Below are positions 10,585 through 23,359 of a DNA stretch of 64,000 nt, in pieces. Position 1 is the first letter of the stretch, and each line of letters starts with the position of its first letter. The translations under genes and the position numbers were made by a program. Below the pieces are notes generated by a model. It was not told where the DNA came from. It made no database searches and saw only the letters and a list, made by a program, of their open reading frames with translations. This stretch comes from Paraglomus occultum (lineage: Eukaryota > Glomeromycota > Glomeromycetes > Paraglomerales > Paraglomeraceae), in assembly GCA_910592205.1 (NCBI GenBank), contig CAJVPJ010000006.1, positions 35,356 to 99,355 of the forward strand, read 5' to 3'.

Positions 10585-13290
10585 GTCTTAGAAGGAACTT
10601 ATTAATGAAGTTAACGTGGATACATTTAACTAAGGGACGGATTGGAACGGTTTGTTAACTATTGTATACATATCACTCTCACGGGTAATCTTTCGTTCTG
10701 AACTTTTATTATCAGTAAGTTACGGTGGTGACAAGGGATTGCTTGAAATTGGTACGAGATATTCCAACATGTATTAAACAACGCTTCTTTTTTTTTGGCA
10801 AAGTTTTTATATTCTTTAGATACGGCAATATTTCCAAGTTGCTTTAATAAATTTAAGGGCGTGCGCATTAATACTCTCGGCATAACAATAGGAGGATTTC
10901 ATCAAAATATCTTTATTGGATGTAGAAAGATCCTGCGTTTGACTCTACAATGATTCTGTAGATCGATCGGTTTTATCGACTAATTCTCGTTCATACTAGC
11001 CATCGGCGTTTTTCATATTCTTCGTCAAAAACACCAAAAGATTAGCATGTATAAATTAGACTTTCTGTTTTACTTACGATAATCCGAGAACATTAATGAT
11101 AGAGATGTACGAGTGTGATGATGTTCATTTGGAAACCGTGTCTTATATCAAAAATACTGTATAAATAGACATAACGCCACACATCCCTTAGTGATTTGAA
11201 ATTTTATAGCCAACAGCTGTAGATTCAAAGCAAACCACTGTTGTTATTGATTGACAAGTAAGTTTGAAGGCAACAAGGAATTCAATTGCATGTTATGGTG
11301 ATGAGAACGTAATTAAAATCGTCTTTGTTTTTATCAAAACCAACAGTGGTGTGGCTGAATATTGATAACGTGATTAATAAACACGTGTATCTGTGGCTGA
11401 TGTACTGCGCCGATGATTTGACACTCTTTGTGTCAGAAATTTTCTAATGATTACCGTCTCTTTGCTGCGTTATAGAATTTTCTGTTTGCGGGAGTGGTAC
11501 TTTTATATTGACCTTTCAGTCAATCATTCCTAGTTGATTGAGTGCACTTTTTATTCAAAAGTAGGAGATATTCTATATGAATTTCGGGCAATAACGACTT
11601 TCGAGGCTGACAGTGGTCGGCTTTCACATCCGTTTATCTCGTGAAATTCGTTGAGCTAAGATAGTTTCTGCTGAATTCGGTAAAGCCTTTCCGAAAGTTG
11701 TAAAAGTTACCGAGTAGGCATCAATATGTTTACCTGAATTTGAAACCATCCCGAAGACGTCTTCGTGCTTGATTTCGCTTTCTATCATCCGTGAGCAATT
11801 CAGAAGTATACTGACTGAGCTCGGATATGCTCACTTTTTCTGGAATAAAATTATATTCTTTGTTGCAATAGCTGACATGGTAATATTAAATATCGTCCTA
11901 TTATACCCACCCCTTGTTAGATTACATACATTAAAACAAGACATCAGTGCTGTCAAGTTTAAAAACTCGTTCTTCTTTCACTTTAACATATTTAATGGGA
12001 TTCTCGGGGGATACAGAACCTTTGCAAAAAATTTCTACTCTATTATTCACATTATTATCACGATAAATAACTTGTATAACAGAAAAAATGGCTTACATCG
12101 CGATCAGCGATATGCAAATCGTGTCATAAACTGTTTGAACTTCAGGTGCAAATAATGTCCAGGGTAGTCTGTTGTGAAAGTCACTGAGGTTTGTTCTTCA
12201 TAAACGTAGAACGTAATAGCCCTGATTAACACGAATGAAATGTTTGAAACGAAATTAACAGCCGTACAATTCCGAAAGTAATCGCCCCTTCCATCTACAA
12301 TTCTTTGTTTATTTCATATTCTTCATTTCTTAATATTAACCAGAATTTACCGTGTGATTTGTACTCTCCTCTAACAGCCAATTAAAATTTGAGATCAGAG
12401 ATAACGCAAAATTTGTTCGGTAAATAACAACAAATTTTATTAAACTATAATTATTCCCAAACATTACTTCTTCATGACTTTACTTTCTTTTTTCATTGTT
12501 ATAATATTAATTAACCGGATATACTTATAAAAACGAGCTCACATAAAAGCTGTAAGGTTTCGGCATAAACGGCTCATTTAAGCAGTAGACCGATATATAA
12601 ACGCCTTATTCAGGCTGTGAAATATCCGCTGATCAATTACGCAAATAGCGGAACGAGAGTCTATACTATTGAAATTAATTACTTCAGAATTTCATCATCT
12701 AACAATTCATAATCAAACACCATGTCCACACAGTATTAGTCGTATTAGTATTATTATATGGAGAGTTCACTGTACTTACTTCCAAACGTATTTGCATTTT
12801 TTTTTCTAGGGGGTTGGTTATTTTTTCGTTGATCATAAACTTCACTAATAAACAATCTACCTATTGTTTAGTATCACCCTATTACAATCATTTAATAATA
12901 AATTTTTATGTTTCGCATGCATACGTTATGAGTCATAGAAGATAATTCCGGTGTCACTCTGATCTCGAATAATGAAAGCTAGAATTGAATTCGAATTCCT
13001 TCTATGACATATGGCATAGGTTACAGTGTAAATTTAATAACAATGCTGTTTTTATTCAGCGGATCGCTAAACTCAGAAAAACGAATATGAACGTTAATCT
13101 TGGGCTTCGCTAAGACACCCCCAAAAATGGATGAGCCAATTCGATTAAAATTGAATCCCATATTTATAACATTTAATATAACACATATAACGCCATATTC
13201 TATTACAGTATATAACTGGTCGATATAATAATAAAATGATTTCTATTCAGGATTTGCGCGGTTCTAAATGCACCGATGTTGAATGGGATG
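10585..13290. other. 2.7-kb gene-free AT-rich region
   Basis: No supported gene. A 128-codon frame at 11769–12155 is AT-driven, starts at a non-ATG codon and shows no domain-like composition. Confidence 0.5.
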
Positions 13291-13294
13291 AATA

Positions 13295-13990
13295 CATAGG
13301 CAAACTCGATAAGTCGGACGCGTCGGGGCGGACTCCTGTGTCTGACTTCACGAGATATCTGACTTCATCATAATAAACGTACTTTTATTTGCATGTTATG
13401 AGCTAATACAAATTGTTTTAAAATGTAAATATAAGATAATTCAGTTTTATAAAAAGTTTCTAAGGTAGGCTATTTTATAGAAGCGATTCGCTTTCTTTGA
13501 ATTTGATGCTAAAGGTCTTTCATTCCCGAGATTACCGATGCATTTGTTTTTATATCAGAACTATGTTGTAAATAATCGAATATATTTTGAATGCTATTCA
13601 AAACATCCATATTTTAATATTAAATTGCTTATGATTTCTTCTTCTCCTTCTTCTTCTAATGCTTCTTGTACTGCTGCGATTATTTCCTCTTCATCAATCA
13701 CTTCGGTGCCTTCTATTCTGGCATATAATCGCTTGCTACGATATTGTCAACATTCATTTGGTTGATAAGTAATTGAACTGCATTTTCTTCATCCTCCAAT
13801 TCATTTTCTAATTCGCACATTTCTTCATCGGGCAGAATACCCGTTCTTTGCCAACAGCAATTATTGGGGAATTATTTGTAGTAGTCTGACTTATCGAGAG
13901 TCATTTATTATAATTATAATCTGGTCGACAGGATTGTCCGAGTTACGACTTATCGCGAATTTATACGTGTCGTCCGACTTGGAAACTGAA
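13295..13990 (-). mobile_element. Decayed pogo/Tigger-type DNA transposon
   Basis: Inverted termini are recognisable but eroded. The left end holds CGATAAGTCGGACG (13307–13320) and a CGGAC-TCCTGT block. The right end, read on the minus strand, holds AAGTCGGACGACACG, CGATAAGTCG and a CGGAC-AATCCTGT block. CGATAAGTCGGAC is the kind of terminus pogo-like elements use. Between them lies a transposase C-terminal remnant on the minus strand. Exact ends and the TA duplication cannot be fixed because both ends are damaged. Confidence 0.6.
13625..13870 (-). pseudogene. C-terminal remnant of a pogo/Tigger transposase
   Basis: Minus-strand translation gives NCCWQRTGILPDEEMCELEN, then an acidic stretch with ASDY, and after a frame change DEEEIIAAVQEALEEE. 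The order NCW-x-x-TGILP, spacer, ASDY, DEEEII is what the tail of Tigger/pogo DDE transposases downstream of the catalytic core looks like. One frameshift lies near 13725. No DDE catalytic core is left between the termini, so it cannot be active. Confidence 0.65.
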
Positions 13991-14972
13991 AAGAATTTAT
14001 ATTTACAGCAAAAGACCAGCAAATCCAAAATCACCTAAACCTTTTACAAAAAAAGGAACATGGCCTTCCGCTGAATACACACAGATAGTATATCCCAATA
14101 TTAACAAACAAGAACAAAAAACTCCCTAGGATAGCTTTATTATCATCTATCCTTTCCATAATCTCCGTCTCTCAGTTTGTACTTTTTTTGACGATGAAAG
14201 GTCTCTGTTGCAAATTGTGCATCTAATATTCCACAGGCCCACTAGACTTCATAATAGTGAAATCATTGACATTAAAGTCTTACCGATAAGTTCTGCTTGC
14301 ATTTAAAAAACGTGAACACATTGAGTCTTCGTTATGTACCTCCTGTGCAAAGTCAAAATTTGGGACAACCACATCATTTTGTTGAAACGATGTTACTGAG
14401 GTATCTTGCGAAACGGAAAAGCAGTGCCACACAGACATTTCTGATGTATCATTTATCTGTAATAAACGGTTGGCAAGCTACGGAGATATGGGTTATTTTG
14501 TTGAAGCCAACCTACAGCAGGCTATAAAGAATGATGGTACCAATTGCTGTCATTAGATAAAGTGTCCAAATTTTCGAGAAACGCTCCAAGCATTCCTGAG
14601 TAAAGTGTCAGAGTTCTAAGATTTTTGGAACGACAAAGGCGGACTTTCCGAGGGAAGTTCATAGTTGTGGACACCTGGTGGTGGTGTCGATACGTTTTGT
14701 AATGGAGATATCGAAAATTTTTAACTATTCAAAAAAAGGGGGCGCTTATTATTATCGAGTGTCGAGTGTTTGCCTATGTGTCACACAATTCGGTAATTGG
14801 CCACAGGGGCTAGCATTGTATAGAACGCAAATTTTATATAAAACCCCAATATTATTAGCACCTGAGTTTGGTCGTCGGCGTATATGCTAGTACACTAGCC
14901 TCTGCGTAGCTTGCCTATGGGTCACTGTTCCATTTGAATAAGTGTCGATATCTTAGCTATTGTTAGACGCTC
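13991..14972. other. Intergenic AT-rich sequence
   Basis: No gene recognised; short frames at 14297–14527 and 14678–14890 carry no recognisable signal. Confidence 0.5.
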
Positions 14973-15827
14973 ATGACGCAAAAGACTTTTTCCAAGGTCA
15001 TTCAGAAAGTCAAAAAGGAGGTGAGCATCTATTTATTATTGCAAGAAATGAACATTGACCTATTACTATCATGCATAACTGACAAGAGACCTTTTTGCTT
15101 CAGCTCCGGGAGCAGGAACAAAAGAAGAATAGGGACCTCATTTTTGACAATATTCAGACGATAATCCGTTTACCTGAGAAATGAATTGAGCAAGGCCAAT
15201 TGCTCAGAGCTCCAGAAGGAGATATATGAGGAGCTGGTAAAGCTACTCATACAGTCTCAAAATAAAATCCATCACTGTGGGTTCTCCAATGGCCTCAGGG
15301 ATATTAGACCTCACCAAATGTGGTGACAGGGTCATAGAAAGACTAAAACACATCCAGACGGCTCTTATGGAGCACGATAAACCCGATGAAGTAAGTCTTC
15401 CACCTGTGGTAGAGGAAATGTTAGATGCGTTCATGGCATCTCATGCTGAGGTTTTGAGGCCAGTCGAGTTCCCTAAATGTGATATGGATGAGGAGCTTGA
15501 GGATGTAGCGTTCACAGCTTACGAGTTGCTGGAGGGCTTGTAAGTGTATATGATATTATGTATTCTGATTTTTATTGATTAACAAGTAATAATGTAATTG
15601 GACTTTTATTCGTAAATATTCAATTAATATTAATGTATTTTTATATTATTCACAGGGCTGAACAAGTAAGCCAGTCATCCCGTGAACGTAAAGAGAGGAT
15701 GGGTGCAACGACAACTGACTTGCAGAGCGGAGGCAGTCAGATTATGCCAAATCGCAGCCGGCCGTGGCCGGCTGATGACAATGGAGATGACAACGTGTGG
15801 AATCGGACAATGAGAGTCAGAAGATGA
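14973..15827 (+). pseudogene. Spliced gene with two frame breaks, family unknown
   Basis: Exon 1 is 14973–15020 (ATG; MTQKTFSKVIQKVKKE). An 83-bp intron (GTGAGC...TTCAG) leads to an exon at 15104 reading LREQEQKKNRDLIFDNIQTI in frame. The coding sense then moves to another frame over about 15165–15255 (ELSKANCSELQKEIYEELVK) and to a third from about 15256 to 15541 (ILDLTKCGDRVIERLKHIQT..., with an acidic MDEELEDVAF). That frame splices cleanly through GTAAGT at 15542 into 15655–15827 (AEQVSQSSRERKERM...). The outer introns are perfect, yet two indels break the middle, and no GT–AG pair repairs them. It is either a recent pseudogene or a gene with assembly indels. The product would be helical, charged and about 220 residues. 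I do not recognise it. Confidence 0.5.
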
Positions 15828-16151
15828 TGAAGAAAAAGAAGAACTCAGTGAACTAGTCTTTGCGGAGTTCAAAGCATGTTAGCAACTCATCCGTCAGTGC
15901 AAGGACGGGCATTATAGGCTCTCCATGGTGGTGTGGTGTTAGATGGTAGAGATACGTCCTGTGATGGGTGCACAGAAAGTGAGCAAGGCCTTAAACGACA
16001 TGCCTTGTGAGGCATGTGTGATAAAATAGTTGTTTCAGTAGTAGATACATTTTGTGGTGTATTTTAATTGAGGAGATACTTTAGAGATGTATGTATGTGC
16101 CGCCGGCACTGAGACCTCAGATGCCAGAAAACCAAATGGCTCAACAACGTA
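15828..16151. other. Intergenic spacer
   Basis: Nothing recognised beyond the probable 3' flank of the preceding gene. Confidence 0.45.
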
Positions 16152-16221
16152 TACGGTATTCTTCCGAAAATAAGCAACTCTATAACAAAAAAGTGTTGCT
16201 TATTTTCGGAAGAATACGGTA
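16152..16221. repeat. Near-perfect 27-bp hairpin flanked by TA
   Basis: Arms 16152–16178 and 16195–16221 are inverse complements with one mismatch (23 consecutive matches, including TTCCGAAAATAAGCAAC), around a 16-base loop. The outermost bases are TA on both sides. This looks like two transposon termini fused with almost no interior, that is, a minimal fold-back element. It could also form a strong stem in an RNA. Confidence 0.8.
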
Positions 16222-19200
16222 CTCCTTTTCGACGATAAAAAAATAAAAAGAGATTGCATATTACAAGACGAAAGTAAAAAGATCAATTAGCAATTAAAAT
16301 ACTGATATTGTTTGTTACGGTAGAAACTGTTCCGATGGCTTACACTTTATTTATTTGCAGGATTTGAAATCATTCGCCACTATGTTTTGCAATCAATCAT
16401 ACTTGCTCTACCCCAGCCCAGCCATATCCCAGGCATGTATGCACATACATTGCCTATATATTACAAATTACACAAACTAGAACATCCTGAAACGTGGAAA
16501 GAAACTATATATTATATACATAATGCTAATGCTAATGATACAGGGGCGGAAGTTGTAGCAATGTTGTTCGAAGAGAGAACAGGCGAGTCTGAGGGACAGC
16601 GGAGAAGTTGATTACTTCCAGTCGCACGATTATTATTATATAGCAAGATGCTATAAGCTGCAGTTAAAACAATTGAAGCGAGTCTCGGATGATTACTCTA
16701 CTACTACCCCAACTATATACAATTACTACGCCACCAGCTGTGTTTCGAAGTAATGTACTTACCCCAGAGTCGTATTTCATCTGTCTCCCCCACATACCAA
16801 TATTAATATATATACCTATTACAATTACCATCCGTCATTTCTCAAAAACGATTGCTGTAATAAACAAACATGGAAGTAGTGGAAACTGTTAGCTGTGAAA
16901 AGTTCCCCAGAGTTTGTCGCAAATTACTAAAACTCTCTCCCAAGATGTCATGTATTAATTAGCATTCGCTGCTACTAATACTACTTGCCGGGTAAAAGTT
17001 TTCAATCGCATCAGGTGATTAATCGTAACATTCCATACGTCAAAAAGAAATTCAATTCTAAAGACGTTCGGGAACATGTCCCGTGAGTTGAGAATTTCTA
17101 TCTTCGCATCCTAATTTAATAAAAGCACGAGTACACCAATGCAATGAGTTATGTCAATACAGATTTGACACATCAATATACACAAACAAGCACTGAAGAA
17201 ATTTCCATAAATTTGCCAACTTTCAGCAATCGATGATGCCATGCACTTAACATATTGATTTCCCTAATACCTAACGATTTATAGTACCATTTATTAAACG
17301 TTGAATTAAACCGATGTGTAGTTATAAACCCAGCTTCTTCCCGCCTTATTTATTGAAAAGATACTTAAGACACCAAATAACTTCACAAACCAGGCTCCCG
17401 CATTCCAACCTCTGCTTGTCAAAGAAATATCATGCATCTCAAAATTGGATTACGTTGGCATGTCTCAACTTCTAATTTGTTAATTTTTACTAGTTATTAA
17501 TTCCAACGCTGAACAGTTCAGTTTCCGAAAACAATCTATTCAAAAAATTAAACAAATGAGATGTACCAAATAACCAATAATTTGCCCTTTACAAGACAAA
17601 AATATTCATATTATTATTGACAGTAATAGTAACCTTTTCCCTATTCTACTTTGCAATAAATTCTTCATACCCCCATAGTGACGTTTATTTCTACGGTTTG
17701 CTACTCACGTAATTTGATGCACTCTTATCCTGAATTGTTGTTCAAGTTCGAGTCCTACGTTCATTTGTTTTAGTGAGACTAGACTAAAACTTATCGTTGG
17801 GGTAAATAATCCTAACCTTGCGTAATTAAAATCCTGTTTGCAAAAAACTATTGAAACCTGAAGACAACAGTCAACTTTCAATACCGCTGACGGAATTAAA
17901 ACTTTTCAGCTGCGCCAGCGATTATGTCTTTACCAGAATTCGTTTACGAAACGAAAAACAAGAAACAATTGATTACTGTACCTTTTAACACAGTCTTTAT
18001 TGAAATATAGAGGACTATTCTAATTTAAAAGAAAAGAGATTGAAAATATGATTTGAAGATAAACTGAATGAAGATAATGTTTTGCCTCTTATGCTACTCT
18101 TCTATAACTACTTTGCGTTTTACCAGTTTTCAGCATATTTTGGTTGTAAGCGGAAATATTTTGTGTAGCTTAATCCCGTCAGAATGATGTGGACATATCC
18201 GGCAATTGTTTACTTAGATGAAAACTTATCCAAATTCGACCATTCTGTTCTGACACTGACAATAATCTTTATAATAAAATAAACTCAAAAGATATAATAA
18301 TATAAACAACTTTAGCCGAATGTTTCTTTCATGGCTACAATATGACTCGACGTAAATTTAAAACATACAGATTTATATAAGCATCGCATCACTCAACGCT
18401 TCAGGCATCAGACCCGAACACACAGTTATCGAACGTCGCAAACAATTTGATAATTAGATTTATCCTTCCCTGATGACCATTCTGCAAAGTTTTTATCCAC
18501 GCTTATTACACTAAATTTACTTCATTTCACTAAAGCAAAATAAACCAATTATGACACCAACTACATATCCTCTTGAAATTTATTCCAAAAGACAAGTTAT
18601 CGCCGTTTGCAGTAGATGAAAATTTCCAACAAAAGTACAAGAACATCCTCACCTCTAGTAGATTATAGAGCTATTTCTTTAATACAAAAAACACTATCTA
18701 TAACCAAGATTCCTACTCCGTTACTTGCAACATAATCATATTGATTTGTTCTATTAATAAATGCCAAACCAACGACTGATTACGTAGGCATCTTTTTGTC
18801 AGCTGGAGAAATAAGACGTGTTTTTTTTTCAAATTTGGACAACGATTGCATTACCCTATTGACTTTTAATAAAAAAATCCAACATGCCATACTTACATTA
18901 CAAAAAGTTTTTACCTGCCCGCAAAATCTAATGTCAGTGATTGTTATGCGGAATAACGAATTCGGAAGAGCAGCACCCCTGAGGTTGGTCAAGAGTACAA
19001 CATACAGCAACTGTTGGACGTGATTCTGATTTCCTTTTTAAAGACACATACATTACACAACGTTTCAGCCATTTTTCTTTTTTTTTGTCATACGAGTCGC
19101 GCGAATCAAAGTAGCCCAACCGAAGCACTCGTTATAACATATATATGAGCAACGAAAACAGTGTTGAAACATTCAAAAACTGGTTTATTAAAAACTGCCA

Positions 19201-19241
19201 TCAACTATCAAAATTTCTCAAAACAATCAATATAATAAAGC
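16222..19241. other. 3-kb gene-free AT-rich region
   Basis: No supported gene. Overlapping frames on both strands at 18780–19128 are shadows of AT-rich sequence. Confidence 0.5.
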
Positions 19242-19550
19242 ATGAAGTTTACGACGGTTAAGCTTTTTCTGACTTTTGTTCTTATTGCAGTACTTTTCGA
19301 ATCGGGAACCGTACAAGGTAAACATTGTACCGTAGAATTATGACTATATAATACCACTGGAAAATTTAAATATTATAAGATTATGCACACACGACAAATA
19401 TATATATAATATTAGTGCAACTAATACTTTACGTAATTTTACTTATTTCGTATTAATTTCCCAGCGAAGAGAAGACACTCTGCGAAGTTAAAGACAGACA
19501 AGTGTGCGACGTGTGATAAAAGTGATTTGAGAGCAGGCAGCTCCCAATAA
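19242..19550 (+). CDS. Small secreted protein with KRR site and CxxC
   Basis: Two exons, 19242–19317 and 19465–19550, joined across a 147-bp intron (GTAAAC...CCCAG) in frame to 53 residues. Residues 1–26 form a classic signal peptide: a short basic n-region (MKFTTVK), a hydrophobic core (LFLTFVLIAVLF) and a polar end with small residues (SGTVQA). It is followed at once by KRRHS, a dibasic site of the kind cut by Kex2-type proteases. The mature part (27 residues at most) is Lys-rich and has a single CATC pair. Without splicing the frame stops nine codons into the intron. Size, signal and cysteines fit a small secreted protein or a processed peptide; symbiotic or effector use is conjecture. No homologue is recognised. 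Confidence 0.7.
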
Positions 19551-22500
19551 GCACCTTTCCAAATTTTTGTGCGACAATGTATTTTATTTTTAGTGAACAA
19601 CTAGAGGTTTATTTGTTAGCTGCCTTCGGCGGCGGGTGAAGGGGGAGGAAAAGATTGGGTTTGTAGAAAAATATATAGCAATAATGCGTTATTTATTATT
19701 GAAGGAAACTTAGTGTATAATTTATGAATTAAAATATTTCCTAAATTTGTATAATCTGAAATTGTGTTGAGATTATGCATATTAAAAGCTGTTGAACATA
19801 ATGTAAGAAAGCTGTAAAGTTACGAGAATATATAAGGTTTGTTCAGTTTTTTAAAGTTATTTTATATTCTTGACGTCAATATAGGCAATTGTTTCTTTTA
19901 TTCATCTGTTATGAAAATCGATTGGATTAATTTCCTTTCCTCGATTTACTCGTTCACATTAATATCTGTTGTCGAATTTGAAATTTTTGACAATACTACT
20001 ATATACAGTACTATTTGAATGTCATACGATTATTGTGAATCATGCCGGTAGTTATTCTTGATTTCAATATCTTTAATAAGCCTTATTTGCAATTATCCAC
20101 AGGACTAAAGTTACAGAATTATTTTTGATTTTTGTGCCCATAAACTAAGTACTAAAACTTCGCAATACGGCTGACCATCAACAAAGTATAGATGTCCCGT
20201 TGTATATATAAGCGAATTTTTAAAGCATTTTTAAATCGTCCTTGCATGCTGTGAGTTTAACGTTATGTCAAAGGTTTGCATTGAGTACTGCTTAGGATAC
20301 GGTTTGACTTGAAGGGAGTGTATCGGTATACCTTGTTTGCTAATATTAAAGAGGTGCATAGCTCTACCTAGTCAATTTACGAGTGGCTGACCAGACCTAT
20401 TACCAAAGAGTAGATTCAAAATTTTGTAGTGCATGATTATTTTAAACTTGCGCGCGTTTGATGACGGCAAAATAATTTTCTAATTTGTCGAGTGTACCAC
20501 AAATAATCTCATGTTGCTTAGCATAAGTAACTTTCATGATAGTGACAAGTTATTATGTTTTAACGTAAAATTACAAAGGTTGCGCGGCAAGCAATGCAAT
20601 GTAGTTACAGTAAAATGTCATAGGTTAAACGAATAAAATTACATAATGTACATACAATTTTGCATGTAAGTGTAGCCGAAAAAAATGCCTTTACTTTAAT
20701 AAAGTATAATTGTAATTTCTATTAATCGTATTGGTATTGATCCTAATCGACTATTATAACAATCCTGTAATTTAAATTACCCCGTCTAACTTACATAAAG
20801 TACATACAATTCTTTATATAATACTGTATACAGTAGTTGAAACATGCTTTTAATTTAAAAAAGTATAATTGTGATGGCTATAATTTTGTCGGTTTTGATT
20901 TTTATTAATTTCATTATAATAATTTGTTAATTTGCCAAACTACTCTTGGTTAATTTATACAGTATGTACACTTGACCCCGTCAATATATTTATATAAGCA
21001 ATTTGACCTACGAAAGTTAATCCCTTAGGTAGCTAATACAATTCTCGCCACAAAATACGGTTAAGACGACAGACGCATAAACTTTTTCCTGAGATAGGTT
21101 GCAATTTACTGGATTTGCGTTTATATTAACATAATTATAGGTAATAACTAAAAACTGTAATATTGAATCAGTAAATTATGTAAATAAAATGTGCAAAAAA
21201 ATTCCAAACTATGAATCTAACTCGAATTCGAACATTTGACAAGTCAACATACTCGTGTATTGATTTACTTATCCATTAACTAAGCATGATAATGAGCTAT
21301 ATTACTCGACAATGATAGCACTTAATTTGAATGGTGCCCAATTTGTCTGCATTTTACTGGTGAGCGACGGTGTAGATGTATTTTCGAAGACTTGTTAGGC
21401 AGAAAATTTCTGAAATTTTACCAAAGTTTTTAGAATAGTTGCGTTAAAACTGTTATAATAAAGAGCTAAATTAGCATTGAATTGATTGAGTGTTTATATC
21501 ACAGAAAAAACGAGTGATCGATTTCGAATTCCAAAAAAATTGTGATTATAAAAATGTATGAGCAACCCTTACTTCATTGAGGGACGTCATTCCAACATAA
21601 GGTCAATCTACGTAAATCGAAGTTTTTTTTCGATTGTTCGAAATTAACAAGAAAATTTTAGATTATATTGTACTCTTTAACCGGGACATATGTTGTTGGG
21701 CGTTATACAAAAAATAACTAATGCTGTTGACGTTGGCAGTTTATTGTGATTGACTTAGCAAGAGCAAAAAAAAATTCTTTATACATTGTTTGGGTTGGGA
21801 CACGCCTTTGGAACTAGATAATTAATTAAATTTTATGCATAAAGTGCGCTCGCTTCGAAGTGGTAGCACACGCGCATTTCTTTCGGTTATTATTATACGA
21901 AAAGTGCACTTACGCGTAAGAATTTTGTAAAAAAAGAATTATTTAAAGGTAGCAAAATTTATAATACCGTGTATATCTACGTTCCAATTTAGCTTTATGA
22001 CTTTTACTTTTTTGCGGAAAATAAAATTACGACATAAGATTTTCCGAAAACAAATCAAGCTATAATGGGTAATCGTAATGCCATACCCCTGCTTTTTATT
22101 GTCTTTAAAATATAAAGTCTTTGTTCAAAAAATAAAAGCAAATTTTTCTTTTCTTTCGAAGTAGCTGTTTGTACCCCTTTATTGATTGCACCTATGTTAG
22201 ACGCTAAAAATGCGCTTTTTTTCGACAATAATGGTTATTGACGTCTATGGTAATACACCGCATTCTTTCTCGAAGTCTTAAGTCTGTAATCTCTTTAGCG
22301 TAAAATTCTGATGGACGATAATAATATTGAGTAAATTTTCTTTGTATGATCGACCTTTTGCAACTTCTCTAGCAAGTTTCTGACGCGTTTGTAAACTAAA
22401 GTTTAAAACAAAGTCGTTATCATAACCACGTTCAGATTTAGCTTTTGTATAATGTTTAAATATTCTTTATAATTTACACTGCAAGATTTATTTCTGGTAC

Positions 22501-23359
22501 AATGGTTATCCCAATGTTTTTTATCATCTTACCAATGTACACTAATTGATTACACGAAATATATTCGGGCATGAAGATAATTTTTGCTCTGTACAAGGTT
22601 GCTTTCTCTGAGGTAATTTAGACGCCAAATTCGCCCTTTTCGTTCACCTGCAATTTCTCCAATACATACTTGTGACATCTACGACTATAATAGTAAGAAA
22701 ATAAAGAGCCAATTATTACGAGCGGACGCGTTCATTCATATGTTACCGGTCCTTTAGATTTTCATACATCCCATTGTTGTCCCTTTACATTAAATATTAT
22801 TTTTTTGACTAGTTTTAAAGCCATGCTCGCTTTAATAAACGTGTTTATACAGTAGATATCTTTACTGAAATACTGTATGTTCGATATACTGATGGTAAAT
22901 CCCCACTACTACCGTTGTACATGTAGCTTCAAACTGTTTTATTCTGTAATGTTACATTTCCATCCTCTTCAGTATAAGTTTTAGGTTAGAATAATAGAGA
23001 AATTATGTACGTATAACATAGAACAATAAGGACTTGTTTGCTATACAAAGACCGAGTCTAGCAGGAGGTTGATAATACTTTTTAACTCGTTGAGTGCCAT
23101 AGCTACAGCTTACCCAGTTGGAAGGGTAAAACCAGAGAAAACGGCCTTATTATTAACGTTGTAAGCAAATATTTAACTAGTTCGCAAGACCGTAATTATT
23201 ATCGCCCGTCTTACATATAACTCGCCTTTTTGGACAATCAGATTTATTACAGTTTAAGTAAACGTACGAGACTAAATTATTACGAAAGAAAATTTTACAA
23301 CGTAGTATGTGCTTAGTTAGAAGAATGTGGCAGTTTTATGCTCAATTGTGACTTTACAA
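19551..23359. other. 3.8-kb gene-free AT-rich region with one diverged direct repeat
   Basis: No coding sequence recognised. It contains the direct repeat listed separately at about 20640–20945. Confidence 0.5.
20639..20945. repeat. Diverged direct repeat, two ~150-bp copies
   Basis: Copy 1 begins ACATAATGTACATACAATT near 20640 and copy 2 begins ACATAAAGTACATACAATT near 20795. Both continue through an AAGTATAATTGT block and end in AATTTGTTAAT- or TGTAATTT-like sequence. They are clearly related but have many substitutions and gaps. Confidence 0.6.

Noticed and set aside
11769-12155. 128-codon frame near 12 kb
   Set aside because: Ile/Phe-rich translation of AT-rich DNA, non-ATG start, no splice support.
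13236-13373. 45-codon frame reading MISIQDLRG...
   Set aside because: Its second half runs through the pogo left terminus, so it is chance or a capture product; no splice or signal features.
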